Positions 36,946-48,711 of a DNA stretch of 64,000 bases are shown here, piece after piece. The DNA comes from Agroathelia rolfsii (taxonomy: Eukaryota; Basidiomycota; Agaricomycetes; Amylocorticiales; Amylocorticiaceae): assembly GCA_018343915.1 (NCBI GenBank), contig JABRWF010000001.1, forward strand, positions 1,984,001 to 2,048,000, in the 5' to 3' direction. How positions within the stretch are numbered: position 1 is the stretch's first letter; every line of letters begins with the position of its first letter. Below the pieces are notes generated by a model, which was not told the DNA's origin, did not search any database, and worked only from the letters and a program-made list of their open reading frames with translations. Position numbers and translations under genes: made by a program.

Positions 36946-38184
36946 ATGGGCTCTAGCCAGTCTACGCCGAAGATTACGGCTCAGGACAGGGCTATTCTAG
37001 AGTTAGTAGTAGCGCTGTGCTTCTGGCTTTAGCTATGGTGTCTTCTGTATGGTATAGACCTCTGGAGCTGATGTATCTTGTCCTTTTTTTGTGCAACCTT
37101 GTGTGTCTGTACTGCAATACAGCTTGAAGCTACAACGGGATAAGCTTAGGCAATACCAGAAGAAGGTCCTCATCTTCATCCCATCCCCCCTCATAATTGA
37201 TTAATGCTCGGTCTACGTCTACCTATTATCACTCCATCGGCGAACCCAAATCTTACAACTGACTTCGCTTTTTCTCCATATTTGGTGATGGCAATGAACA
37301 CTGCTGTGCCAATTCTTCCTTCCTTTCTTCAATCCCATAGATCCAAGTCGTCCTCGATCAAGAACATGAAATCGCCAAGTCGCAGTTGCTAGCAGGCAAC
37401 AAGGACCGGGCGCTCATCGCACTTAGACGGAGAAAGTACCAGCAAGGGTTGATGCTCAAGACGGATACGCAGCTTGAGTCGCTTGAGCAGCTGGTACGTA
37501 TTATCTGTTTTATTGTCTACACTGCATACATAGCCCATGCAGGTCTGTGCTCCATGGCCAGTTTCATTTAATATCCCCCCCCCCCTTTTATTATTATTAT
37601 TGATAGGTATCGACCATCGAGTTCTCGCTTGTCGAGGCATCCGTGCTGCATGGCCTTAAGCAGGGCAATGAGGTGCTGAAGGAGATTCACAAGGAAATGA
37701 GCATAGAGAACGTTGGGAAGCTATTGGAAGAGACGAGCGAGGCACGGGCGTATCAGAGGGTTCGTCTTGTTCATTTTTACTTTTTGTTATTATACCGTTC
37801 TTATAGTCTGATGACCCCTTTGGCGCTCATATCACCAGGAAATAAGCGATATGCTTGCCAACACACTATCGTTGGACGAAGAAGACGCTGTACAGGCCGA
37901 GTTGGCCGAGTTGCAGGCCCAGGCAGTACGTCTGTTCCTATCAACTTTTCTTATCTCGGTTTTGACTCGCAATTACATTCATTTAGAAGTTGGAAGAAAG
38001 GCAAGCGCAGGGCGAAGCCAGAGACGAAATTGTCAATTTACCTTCTGTGCCGTCGACGACACCCGCTGTGGAGCAGAAGCAAGGTCAGGCTGATTATCGC
38101 GGCACTTGCAACATTCCACTAACATTGATTTCTGCAGAATTATCGGGAGAGAGAAGGAAGGAGCGTGTTCCGGTATCAGCATAA
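36946..38184 (+). CDS. VPS20: ESCRT-III subunit Vps20 (CHMP6)
   Basis: Seven exons, 36946-37001, 37123-37165, 37341-37493, 37607-37759, 37839-37925, 37987-38083 and 38138-38184, give 211 aa, the normal size. Vps20 links ESCRT-II to Snf7 and nucleates the ESCRT-III filament that closes vesicles at the endosome. The N-terminal MGSSQS is a consensus myristoylation site, as in known Vps20/CHMP6. The Snf7 core is clear: LKLQRDKLRQYQKK, NKDRALIALRRRKYQQ, and LESLEQLVSTIEFSLVEASV. The acidic C-terminal helix includes EISDMLANTLSLDEEDAVQAE. All introns are GT-AG. Confidence 0.95.
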
Positions 38185-38318
38185 TGTTATCCATGATAGA
38201 CAGGTCACATACGGTCTACTCATTACATACTCATCGCACATGTATATACACACTACATACCAGACAGAGCTACGCTGCTGTTCAAAGCACATATATTTAT
38301 GATCATCTCGTTGTAATT

Positions 38319-40438
38319 TCACCATCCCGAGAAATCACCAAACCCAATCTTCCGCTTCTTCGTAGCTGCTACACCAACATCGTCACTCGTAGAGGGCAAG
38401 CTAGGTCGCTTGGCAGAAGAGACAGTGGACGCGTTGAGGTACTTGCCAACGCCGCCGCCAGATGACGATGACGATGATGCAGATGTGGCCTGCTCGCCAA
38501 CTTTGACACCAAACCAGTTGATCTCGTCGCCCTCCTTTTTCTCAGCGGGTTTTCTCTCGCCGCCGTTAGCCTCCGCTTCGGCGCGCCGAGCGAGCTTCTT
38601 GGCCAGGCGGGTTTTGTAATCCTCAAATGGATCTTGATAGCTAGAACAAGTTATATATAAAAAACTGTCAAACAACCAGCCATGGACAAAGTAGATATAG
38701 AATGTTATACACACATGACGACCTCTGTAATCCGCACTTGCTTCGAAGGCCTCTCTGTGCCTTCTTTCAAAGGCAGTTTTTCCAGTGCGTCGAGCACGTT
38801 GTCTCCACCTACGACTTTACCAAAGACGGTGTGTTTCTTGTCCAAGTGGGGCGTGGCACGGAAGGTAATGTAGAACTGCGACCTGAGGAGAAACAGTGTT
38901 TGGTGTGTTCAGTATCGATTTACAAAAGGACATGCTTATAGACATGATTCAATACCCGTTTGTCCCAAGCCCTTTGTTGGCCATGGCTATGACTCCGCGG
39001 TCGTCGTGCCTGGCAGCGCCCTTGTTGTCGAATTCGTCGCGGAAGGGTGTGCCCCAGAAGGATTCCCCGCCGGAGCCGGTGCCCGTTGGGTCACCCGTTT
39101 GGATCTGATTACCGGTAAGTGAGGGAACGACGGGCAGTGTCATCAATGTCTATCGCATGATGGGTGTTAACATACCATAAAACCTGGGACCAGACGGTGG
39201 AATAGAACATCATCGTATTTGCCTAATCTTGCTAGTTGTAGGAAATTATAGCACGTTTTGGGCGCCTAAGAAATATCTTGTTGTTAGAGCTACTAGAGAG
39301 AAAGGAGAAGAGGCACTGTACCTTTTCGCAGTATAATTCCAAGTTAAGACTACCGCCACCCAGAGATGTCACGAGCCGGACATATGCACGACGTTTACCG
39401 ACATCCTTTTCTTTCCCTTTCCCTTTGGGTGGGTTTGATATATCTTCAAACATGAGTTCCTCCTGCAAGCATCCAGCATGAGCTACTTTCCAGACAGTAC
39501 TAACGTGGGGTTCGTACCTCATCCCAAAGAAGCTGCGAGCTTCCTGATTTTTGAACGTCCACGGATGTGGACGTTAGTGATGCACCAGGCAAGCCGTTGG
39601 AGTATGGTGATATATTCCATGGGACTGCCGCTTTCCCCTTGGTGGCTGCGACCGGGCCCGCGACGGGAGCTGCTGCAGCGACAGTTTTGGTGGTATCTGC
39701 GGCCTTGGATGTTGTAGCAGTAGCAGAGGCGGCTGTTGTAGATGGTCCCAAGCCATGCGGGTCCTGTAGAGTTATAATATCCTCCCTAAGCGACCCATGA
39801 GCATTCCAGCACCGAACAGAAGAAACAAATGTAGCATACTTCTTGACTTTGACATCGGCAATGAGGTCCCTATTGCCTTTGACACTCTCTGCCAGAAACA
39901 CATTCCCCGTTGTGGCGACGGCAACAATGTGCGAATGTTCGCTAAAAGGTTTGAATGAGATGGGATCGTGGATTTCGCCTGTGGATTTACGGGAGTAATG
40001 CAACGTGATGAGATCGGCTGGGGTTAAAGGCTCTTTGGTTATCGGGTTGGTATTGTCATGCTGCCTATGTACGACGAGTTGTTAGTGTGAGATCGCCGCT
40101 TCCTCTCGTGTTTGAGCAGTAACATACTTAAGCCAGGGGATGATATTGACCAAGTCAAAGACATTGCCTGTTCCATCAGCATTGCGCGCGCATACAGGAT
40201 TTGTAAATGGTTGTAATGACAGAGCGCAGCAGTCGAATGGCGTGAGGTTTCCGGGGTGGGGTGCTTGTGGTTTTCTGGTGTTTCGTCATGATTTATGAGA
40301 GTTTTGGTGAAATACATAACCAGACCATTATGGAAGAACCCACGCCTTGTGGCCTGCTGAAGATGCCGAGTGTTGACCAAATTTGCCAGTATGCTCTTCG
40401 TGTGTGATGTATAGCTTGTTAGAATTTCCGTGGCCCAT
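38319..40438 (-). CDS. PPIL2: U-box cyclophilin, PPIL2/Cyp60 class
   Basis: Eight exons, 40438-40344, 40274-40128, 40064-39518, 39462-39322, 39265-39176, 39104-38956, 38882-38715 and 38640-38319, give 552 aa. The N-terminal U-box (about residues 35-110) reads [17 protein letters not shown] and [17 protein letters not shown], the signature of an E3 ubiquitin ligase module. The cyclophilin domain (about 290-450) has [11 protein letters not shown], the QTGDPTGTG loop, and GSQFYITF. The residue equivalent to CypA Trp121 is His ([11 protein letters not shown]), as in cyclosporin-insensitive cyclophilins. The mammalian homologue is a spliceosome-associated nuclear protein. A Lys-rich tail ([10 protein letters not shown]) resembles a nuclear localisation signal. 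It is divergent with the PPR gene. Confidence 0.94.
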
Positions 40439-40587
40439 TGTAGTTGTAGTAGTACTAAAGAAAGCAGATAGACAAGTTTGTTATGGTATAATTGCCAATG
40501 TGTGTTAGTGAACAACTCGGAGAAGTAGTAAAAGCACGGAATTATGTCAGAGGGGCCAATGCACAACTTCAAGTTGCTCACCAACTC
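40439..40587. promoter_or_regulatory. Divergent promoter PPIL2 / PPR
   Basis: This 149-bp spacer separates the start codons. An open frame extends upstream of the PPR start into it, but the segment starting at 40588 looks like a mitochondrial presequence, so that start is preferred. No TATA box was seen. Confidence 0.5.
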
Positions 40588-42921
40588 ATGCTGAGATGCA
40601 CTCGCCGGTCAAGAGCACCTCTCATCCTCATAGACTCTCTCGCACCCAAGCTACATCCGTCTAGAAATGCTAGCAAGAAGCCCCCTCGTAAAAACACACA
40701 TACATCGTCTAATTCACCATCCACCACATCGACTTCAAAAGGCAAACCACGCACACCTATTTCCCTCGCATCGTTTCCTACTAGTATCGGTGCTGGCAGC
40801 AGCAGAACCACCACAGATGTTGCCAGCCTTTTAGGTGGCATCTCACACCACCGACGGCGCATAGAAGATGGCTCTTCCACCGATGTGGACGCTCTGAGCA
40901 CACTTGACTTGCAGCTACGTACGGCACTAAGGGAGGGAAATGTGCGTGCTGCAGGCGAGGCTTGGTCAATACTCGAGGAGAAGAAACTGCTTAAGCTTCT
41001 AGGCCACCCACAACTAGAGGCGTATGCTACTATGCTAGCAAGGCTTTGTCCCGTTGGCCAGCCCAAGGTTGACTGGCCGGAAGAGGACAGAGTCATCATC
41101 GAGCGTATTGCATTGGTTGTTGCTAATGGCCGCGCGCCAGAGGCCCTGACGGCCTGCATGATTGCTTATCTTATGAGGGGGGACTATGATGCTGTCATAA
41201 GACTGCACCAGCGCTTTTCAAGCAATTCTGAAGAGTCGCTGGTTCCTCCTACCTCTCTTAATAGTGATGCTGGTGACCTAGATCAATCCCACGACGGTCT
41301 CGTGTCTATTACGGATGATGCTCCTCGTACAGATCGCGGGACTGCATTGACAACTTTGGCTGTCATTGCAGCCCATGCGATGCAAGACAACTTTGCTGAG
41401 GCCTGGCTAGCGTCCGACAACACAAGACTGCGAAGGAGTCACTTCACGACGGTCGAGTTCCTTAAAAGCCTGTCTGCCAATCCTACTGTGCACGCGACCG
41501 TCGAGCGCTACATCCGCCACATTGAAGTTGCAGGCCTTGTATGCCGCCCCGGGGTCCTGTCCAAGCAGATCGACAATCTCGTAGGCGACCGGGCCATTTT
41601 ACAATTGGAAAAGCTGTACGCCTCCGTCGTCGAGGGTGTGTCGGGCGAACAGCCGTATCTGGCTGCAGATCCCGCACATGTCTCGCCGAACAAACCCGTA
41701 TTTGTGTCCGAGGGAGCATGGTCTCTCTTCCTCCGAGCATTCTTAGAGCTTGGCCAGCGCCCCGCCGCTAGCAAGGTGTGGGACGATATGGTCAACGTCG
41801 GCATCACGCCCGGCTCACTCTCGTGGGCTGCCCTCCTGAGTGGGTATGACAAAGGGGGTCATGCGCAGTCTGCGATAAACACATGGGATATGATGACCGC
41901 GGCGGATGTCCAGCCAGACGCGATTGTCTACGTGGCCATGATTAAGGCGCTCTTTCGTGCTGGTAAAGTCACCGAGGCCGTGGACAAGTTCCGCGAGTTC
42001 GATGGGCTGTACCAGAAGGGCAAGGCTCTTGGGGCACATGTGCCTCCCATAGCGGTGTACAATGCTGTTCTCGATGGTCTATTTACCGTCTCGCGTACGG
42101 AGGAAGCGGAGGCAATCATCAAAGACATGCAGAGTCGCGGGCCGCCGCTCGATATCGTCTCGTTCAATATCATCATTCAGTTCCAGGCACGTAGGGGACA
42201 GTTCAGAAAGGTGGCAACCACCCTGCGCGATCTCAAGTCTGCAGGGCTGTCAGGAGACGTGTTTACATTCTCTTCGATACTATCTGCTTTACTTAAGGCC
42301 GGACGCAAGGACGCGGTGGAAATCACCAACGACCTTCTCAAGAGTGAGGGGATCACGGCTAATGTGGCTACCTACAGTGCCGTGATTGACTCGCTCATGC
42401 GCGAGAATGACGACCAAAGCTTAAGGGGCGCACTCGACTGGCTCACGAAGATGGAACAGAACCCGCACGCGCAGCCAAACGATGTGACGTACACGACCGT
42501 GCTGTCAGGCATCTACCGCGCCTCATGGCTAGATAAGCGCTTCAAAGACGAATGCCTTGCGAATATTCGCGAACGCATGCGCAAACGCGGCGTGCGACCG
42601 AACCGCGCGACTTACCACATCTTGATCCGCGCTAGCTTGGGGAATCACACACCGCAGGGGCTGCAAGATGCACTTATATTATACAGGGAGATGCAAAAAC
42701 GGGTTGGGCTAGAGAACGACTCGTGGTATGTGATGCTCCATGGTCTGGTGGAAAGAGGGGAGTGGGGGACAGCGAGGGAGGTGGCAGGCGATTTGCGCAG
42801 AAGTGGGCTTCAGCCCAAGGGGAACGTGATGGAGCTGATCAGGAGGATTGACCAGCACGGGCTTGCTCTCATGGGTGCAGATTCGGGTGCGGCCTACCGG
42901 GCTGCTAATCTTGCGAGGTGA
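40588..42921 (+). CDS. Mitochondrial pentatricopeptide-repeat (PPR) protein
   Basis: A single exon of 777 aa if translation starts at MLRCTRRSRAPLILIDSLAP, which has the positive, hydroxylated, acid-free look of a mitochondrial targeting sequence; an upstream in-frame Met at 40492 would add 32 residues. The C-terminal half contains roughly eight or nine 35-residue PPR motifs, for example SWAALLSGYDKGGHAQSAIN, VYVAMIKALFRAGKVTEAVD, VYNAVLDGLFTVSRTEEAEA and YTTVLSGIYRASWLD. PPR proteins bind mitochondrial RNA and act in its processing, stability or translation. The target RNA cannot be read from sequence. This and the tannase are the only large intronless genes in the window. Confidence 0.87.
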   Translation: MLRCTRRSRAPLILIDSLAPKLHPSRNASKKPPRKNTHTSSNSPSTTSTSKGKPRTPISLASFPTSIGAGSSRTTTDVASLLGGISHHRRRIEDGSSTDVDALSTLDLQLRTALREGNVRAAGEAWSILEEKKLLKLLGHPQLEAYATMLARLCPVGQPKVDWPEEDRVIIERIALVVANGRAPEALTACMIAYLMRGDYDAVIRLHQRFSSNSEESLVPPTSLNSDAGDLDQSHDGLVSITDDAPRTDRGTALTTLAVIAAHAMQDNFAEAWLASDNTRLRRSHFTTVEFLKSLSANPTVHATVERYIRHIEVAGLVCRPGVLSKQIDNLVGDRAILQLEKLYASVVEGVSGEQPYLAADPAHVSPNKPVFVSEGAWSLFLRAFLELGQRPAASKVWDDMVNVGITPGSLSWAALLSGYDKGGHAQSAINTWDMMTAADVQPDAIVYVAMIKALFRAGKVTEAVDKFREFDGLYQKGKALGAHVPPIAVYNAVLDGLFTVSRTEEAEAIIKDMQSRGPPLDIVSFNIIIQFQARRGQFRKVATTLRDLKSAGLSGDVFTFSSILSALLKAGRKDAVEITNDLLKSEGITANVATYSAVIDSLMRENDDQSLRGALDWLTKMEQNPHAQPNDVTYTTVLSGIYRASWLDKRFKDECLANIRERMRKRGVRPNRATYHILIRASLGNHTPQGLQDALILYREMQKRVGLENDSWYVMLHGLVERGEWGTAREVAGDLRRSGLQPKGNVMELIRRIDQHGLALMGADSGAAYRAANLAR

Positions 42922-42981
42922 AAAAAATAGTAACAGTCGCTCACAATAGAGCTATAATAATGGTTTGAGAATATATGATTA

Positions 42982-43306
42982 TTATGCTCGAGTGCCAAAG
43001 AAGAATGATTTGCCCAAGCCTAGGCGGACGTATCGCGCGTATGCTAGAGAAAAATGTAGTGGTTAAAATGAACCTTGGTACTGAGAAATGCATAAATTCA
43101 AGCATACCCCAGTAACTCCATTTTCTACCCAACCATTTGCCAAGGAACGGCAGAAGCAGGACGGCGACAAGTTGCTGTAATTGTTCAAGACTCTCCTCCC
43201 ACTCTTTCAATGCCAGCTGGTATTCTTCATCATCCGAGTCATATGAGCTGGTGGATCCTGAGACGGAAGACGAGTCGAGGGAGGCAACCGAGTCCCTGTC
43301 GGACAT
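42982..43306 (-). CDS. MIM2: Mitochondrial outer membrane import protein Mim2
   Basis: Two exons, 43306-43108 and 43043-42982, encode 86 aa. The acidic N-terminus (YDSDDEEYQLALKEWEESLE) is followed by one membrane helix (QQLVAVLLLPFLGKWLGRKW) and a short basic tail (YARYVRLGLGKSFF). This order and the WEESLEQL and GKWLGRKW-YWAYARY motifs match fungal Mim2, which with Mim1 inserts alpha-helical proteins into the mitochondrial outer membrane. The gene is tiny and could easily be missed by automatic annotation. It converges on the PPR gene with only 60 bp between stop codons, so the 3' UTRs probably overlap. Confidence 0.82.
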
Positions 43307-43600
43307 GATGGTGTTTTAGTAGTGTTGGCTGGATATGTTGTCTTGAGGCGTAATGGCGCTACTCTGTCGGGGCATCAAGGCATGGCACCGATGTTAGTGG
43401 CCGTGATGACATCAGCAGGCCAACACGTGACGCCGGAGTGGGGAGACGGCGGGCGGCAGTAGGCATAGCCACCCGGCAAATGATATTCGGCCCCTCCGAG
43501 CGTAATAAGGGTCCCTCCCCTCGGACCGCACACCCCTCCCCTCATCTTGCGAGTCGACAACGACCATCATCACGTCCGGACGTGCTCAGCATATGCCAAC
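43307..43600. promoter_or_regulatory. Divergent promoter MIM2 / sugar transporter
   Basis: This 294-bp spacer carries both promoters. It contains CGG/CCG-rich stretches and CACGTGACG near 43424-43432 (a palindromic E-box CACGTG). No TATA box was recognised. Confidence 0.45.
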
Positions 43601-46295
43601 ATGGAGGCTACCCCGTCGACGAGAAGGATCGTCGGCCAAAAGTTGCTCTATGGAATATCGATATTTGCCTCACTCGGCGTGTTCCTGGTGAGCATTTCAT
43701 TCCCCGCGTCACCTGCGAGGGGCACAAACAACTCACCAAGACGTCATCACTTCTTTTGTGTGTCGCCAGTTTGGATATGATCAAGGGTAATTCAATACTC
43801 TTGTATAGTCGTAAAATGGCAATATACAATGTGTTCATGGTGTTCTGTTTCCAGTGTCATGTCCGGGATAATCACGCAGCCTTACTTCAGAAACTTCTTT
43901 GACCAGCCCTCAGCCGTTGAGACGGGGACAATGGTCGCTGTCCTGGAGATCGGCGCACTAAGTAAATCGTCATACTCCTATACATACAGCGGCACACTCA
44001 TGACAGTATACTATCCACAGTAACCTCTTTAGCATCTGGCACGATTGGTGACCGTATCGGACGCAAAGGCACGCTCTTCACTGGTGCTGTAGTCTTCAGT
44101 ATTGGCGGTGCCATCCAAACATTCACCACCGGCTTTTACATGATGGTCGTTGGCCGTATCATCAGTGGATTTGGTGTCGGATTTTTATCGTGAGCACGAT
44201 TTCTGTTTATAAATAAAATTTCTCGGCAACAATACTGACACGCATACAGGACTATTGTACCCATTTACCAGAGTGAAATATCTCCCCCTAACCATGTGAG
44301 GAGATGTCTCTTCTCACATAGGCTAAGTAAAACAATTGGCTTATAAATGCATTTCAGCGTGGTGCTTTGGCCTGTATGGAGTTCACAGGAAACATTGCTG
44401 GATACGCTACGTCTGTCGTACGTATTTTCGATACTATAAACTAGTCGACGAACTGAAATCACACGACAACTAGTGGGTTGATTATTTCTCCTCTTTCATC
44501 GACTCCGACGTTTCCTGGCGTCTACCTCTCTTCTTCCAATGTGTCATCGGTTCCATTCTGGCAGTGGGCTCACTGCTTATTCCTGAAAGCCCCAGGTAAG
44601 CGTTAACTGTTTATGTATTTGAGATGATGCAAGTGCTCACGCCCCGTATCGTAGATGGCTGATTGACAATGACTATGACGCTGCTGGCATGCGGGTCATC
44701 GCTGACTTGCATGGTGGAGATGAGAATGATCCCAAGGCCCAAGCAGAATTCCAAGAGGTCAAGGACCGTGTTCTTTTCGAAGTAGGTTTTCTGCAGCATT
44801 GTTAGCATCTTGTGGGAAAGGGCACTCAGTACCATCAATAGCGTGAACAAGGCGAAGCGAGATCGTATGCTATGATGTGGAAAAAGTACAAGCGACGTGT
44901 GTTGCTTGCCATGTCTTCGCAGGCTTTCGCTCAGCTTGTAAGTATATATTTTCATAGCATTTCTAGTTCTTTTGGCTGATAGTATGTGGTTAGAACGGTA
45001 TCAATGGTAAGTATTCCAGCTCACACTTAGTTTCATGGGATTAACGATGTAATACTTCAAGTCATTTCATACTTTGCTCGTAAGTCTTGTCATATTATTT
45101 CGCTGGGATGATGCTCATGGCATTTGTTTTACAGCTTCTGTTTTCGAGCGTGAGTACTTGTACATACCCTTCGTCAATCTGCTTCTAATAGAGATCGTCG
45201 AATTCAGAGGCTGGCTGGCTTGGCCGAGGTGCATTGCTCATGACTGGTATCAATGCAATCATCTATCTTTTCAGCACAGTCCCCACGTACGTATCCAAGC
45301 CGTAATGAAAACTCGTCGCTCATATGCGTTCCGTAGATGGTATCTGGTTGACCGCTGGGGACGGCGTCCTATTTTACTTTCCGGAGCTGTTGTCGTAAGT
45401 AGATTTATCTGCATCCTGATGTGACGGCACTCATGCTAGTTATAGATGGGTCTTTCTCTCGCAGCCGTAGGTTGGTGGATGTATGTTGATGTACCTCAGA
45501 CACCAAACGCTGTTGTTGTTTGTGTAATTATTTTCAATGCCGCATTCGGTTACAGGTAGGAAGAACAAAAGCCCGAAACGTCTTGAATACTGATATATTC
45601 CATTATTAGTTGGGGTCCTCTCCCATGGTTGTACCCCCCAGAGGTGAAAGAGAAATTATCCTTTCTGTTACCTCCGCTGACTAGCTGTAACAGATTCTTC
45701 CTTTGACAGTCCGTGCAAAGGGTGTTTCCTTATCCACAGCAACCAACTGGGCTTTTAACTTCTTGGTTGGTGAAATGACACTCCCGCTCCAAGAGCTCAT
45801 CAAATGGCGACTCTATCCCATGCACGGCTTCTTCTGTGCATGCAGCTTCATTCTTGGTAAGGGTCGTTTAATTTTATGCTTGAATATTATGCTGATGTAT
45901 TGTTAATAGTATACTTCTGTATGTGCAACTGAAGGGTATCTACATGGTGCATCTACTAACCCAAACACAGTGTACCCTGAAACGATGGGAGTTCCTTTGG
46001 AGGAGATGGACGCTGTATTTGGTGAAGGTGGCGTAATATCCTTCAGGGTCATTGTGCTTGCGCTGATAAAAAAAAACGATGCGTTGCAGAGGAACGCGAG
46101 GAGCTTGAATCCGAGCGTGCATCCCTCGTATCCAACCGCAGCTCCCGCAGCCGCCGTTCCTCGGGTATCCCTGCCATTGATGCTGGCAGGCGCCTGTCCC
46201 AAGGAAAGAGTAAACGCAACGAGGGCTGGCTCACTCGTTTCATTTACCGCAAAGATGCCCGTGCGTCATACCAGCGCATCGAGGATGACGAATAG
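43601..46295 (+). CDS. MFS sugar/H+ symporter
   Basis: Twenty exons keep frame to 530 aa: 43601-43687, 43770-43786, 43855-43961, 44021-44189, 44250-44295, 44358-44417, 44474-44595, 44655-44781, 44842-44937, 44994-45006, 45062-45079, 45135-45149, 45208-45286, 45337-45394, 45446-45555, 45610-45643, 45694-45856, 45910-45918, 45971-46027, 46090-46295. Sugar-porter signatures are all present: FGYDQGV in helix 1, GDRIGRKGT, PIYQSEISPPNHRGAL, IPESPRWLI, the NGINVISYFAPSVFEQ sugar-binding stretch, DRWGRRPIL and YPETMGVPLEEMD. The likely job is uptake of hexose or a related sugar at the plasma membrane; the substrate is not defined. Five exons are 9-18 nt long, and the FGYDQG, NGIN, VISYFA and PSVFE blocks each sit on or across such a microexon. 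Confidence 0.92.
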
Positions 46296-47024
46296 GAACT
46301 CGCGAGGATGGATGACAGGCAAGAAGGCGACAATGGGGAGGAGGTTGAAGATGAAGATGAACAAGACAGCGAAGATGTGGTGGAAGGGGCAAACACAGCG
46401 TTGGGTCATCATCGAACAAAAACACCTTAATCAGTTTTTGTTCAATGTTCTATGGTGACTTTTTACACCTCTTTTTCTGTTCTCCGTTGTTTGCGCCCTC
46501 TTGTCCGTGTCGTCCGTCCTCGGAGTGTTATGCGGATAGTTTTGTCTAGAACATGGCATCCCTCGATTACCCACATCATCACGATTTTTTTTTTACATTA
46601 CATACCCTTCCCAAATTCTTGCCTCACCAGCACAAGCATTTTTTTTCCTTCCTCACTTTCCTTGTTACAAATATTTCCATCGACTTTCTTGATCTACTAT
46701 GTCTTCGATTTGAACCATTACCAATCAAATGCATGTAATTTGACAAAGTTGTGGAGACCCTTGAACGTGGCATCGAGCTAGACCTGATGCTGGTGAATTT
46801 GTATGTAAGTGAGGATGTGAAGTACTTATGTGTGCCATGCATCTTGTTTACATGAGTAAGTAAGCCAATGGCGCTTGTTTGCCTCACGGAGGCTATTGTC
46901 TTATATAATTGAACCTGTTGATCCACAACTAATAGCGTCACGGTAGTCTCCAATCTTGTACTCTTGCCACTGGCAAGCCTGAGGCCCTGTGCCGACGTCC
47001 TTCTTCTCTCACACCATCATCGTC
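46296..47024. other. Intergenic region downstream of the sugar transporter
   Basis: This is 729 bp, rich in A/T and with T runs near 46585-46595 and 46638-46646. An ORF in another frame continues past the transporter stop but has a low-complexity lysine-rich composition. No conserved feature was recognised. Confidence 0.5.
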
Positions 47025-48711
47025 ATGCAGGCAGAAGCTCTCTTTGCACCTAGTCCAGTCCGTGGTCAGTTGGAGCCCCAGGATGAGGCAAACAGACCTG
47101 GTTATCTCTACTTACAATGCACCGATACGCCTAATGAGCTCAAAGTGAGTACTCGCGCATACACACAGGCTATATATCACATGTTCTACGGCGCTTCGTT
47201 TAACTAACATGTATCCCTTAGGTTTTACTGCCTCCGAGGCCTGCATTTCTCTATAGCCAGCTGCTCATAGCCGAGCTTGCAACATTATCAAATCGTGAAG
47301 CTATTGACTGGAACAAGCTGCTCCGCATACGCCATCTGAAAGACCGTATGATTCGCAAATGCCTGCGCTTGGAGCGCCAGATGGCGCCTCGTAGGAAGCT
47401 CGACGGCATCTCTTTCATTGCTCTCCCAGCGCCAGAAACTTTCAGGCTGAAAGAGCTCGAGAGGTGGTACCAGGATTGGGAGCTCGAGCAGGACGCGCTG
47501 GGCCAGGGCGACTATATGCCCACCACGCCGCCCAAGAAGCAAGCTACACCGGAGCTCAGGCGCGGCTCGACATGCTGTGAGCGCTGTGCACATGCGCCAC
47601 CCCCAGCGTCACCTACGCCATCACAAAGAGCATCCCGAAGGACATCCATGGCTTCAATGCAGCGAGGTTCTATGATCATCAGCCCCGGGCCTCCTGTGAC
47701 TTATGTCGATCATCATCATCATGCGCACCACCACCACCACCACCATCACCCTCCGGAAATGGATGATACCTCTCCCTCCCCGAACGATGATGATATACAC
47801 CACCAGGAAGAGTTCTATCATGACCATGGACACCAGGAATACATGCCCCAGCCCATGCCCCCGCCTCCACCGCCGGAGCCCCAACATGAAATGTCACCAA
47901 CTCCACTACCGGAATCACAAATGCAACTGCAGTCCGAGTTATCGCCCACACCCATGCCTGAACCGGCAATGCACCTTCACGGCACATTCTCACCGGACCC
48001 CATCCCTATTCCGTATCGCCAGTCTGCTGCGATCGAGAACCCGATGAGTCTGTCGTACCTTGCTTCTCAGCTACGCGATTCTCCTTCTCCGCACCCACCG
48101 CTGGGTGCGACGCCCATGTCTCCTATCCCAGAGGACCCTGCCTCGCTCATTGACGAGACTCCTCAGCCTTTGCCGGTTCCAATGCCAGCGCCAATCCCTG
48201 TCCCCGAGCCGATACCGCACCGAACTGGTATCCCGCGCAGGAGGAGCAGCCTGAAGAGGTCCAACAGCACCATTTCCCTGCCCAAGACCGTCGCGTGGGC
48301 GGACTTGTCCGACCAGATGGCCCGCGTCGGTCTCGCGGCGGGCGCGGCCGACGACGAAGGCGGCAAGAACTTTGAGGCAGTCAAGTCTGTGATTGTGAGC
48401 CAGCTTACGGGGCTCGGCTCGCTCAGGCAGAATATCGCGTCGTCTTTGGATCAGTTGAGGATGAAGACGGAGATTTTGCAGAAGGAGGCCGAGCGGTTGT
48501 TGCAGGACGAAGAGGATATGCGCGAAAAGGAGAGACAATTGCAGATGACGTTGGAATCGTTGGAGTTGAGACATACGGAAAGAGTGAGTTTTCATGCATT
48601 TTTAAATATTAGGCCAAATACTTACAGATTTGTTCAAAGCAATGACCACGAACACGACACTCTTTTTTGCAGAACCAATCACGACGTGCACGATATAGCG
48701 ATGGATATTAG
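47025..48711 (+). CDS. Unknown protein with His tract and C-terminal coiled coil
   Basis: Three exons, 47025-47144, 47222-48583 and 48673-48711, give 506 aa; the last intron replaces an alternative read-through tail. The N-terminal 150 residues are globular and look conserved (RPGYLYLQCTDTP, LLPPRPAFLYSQLLIAEL, LLRIRHLKDRMIRKCLRLE, FRLKELERWYQDWELEQD). A low-complexity middle follows. It has a run of His residues near 203-215 (HHHHAHHHHHHHH) and many Pro/Met/Glu repeats of the type SPTPLPE and SPTPMPE. The C-terminus (SLRQNIASSLDQLRMKTEIL onward) is a charged coiled coil. I do not recognise the family. The His tract could bind metal, but low-complexity expansion is an equally good explanation. 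Confidence 0.7.

Noticed and set aside
46040..46458. Lysine-rich ORF overlapping the end of the sugar transporter
   Set aside because: It is the transporter's last exon read in another frame; the true frame ends at 46295 with a normal hydrophilic tail.
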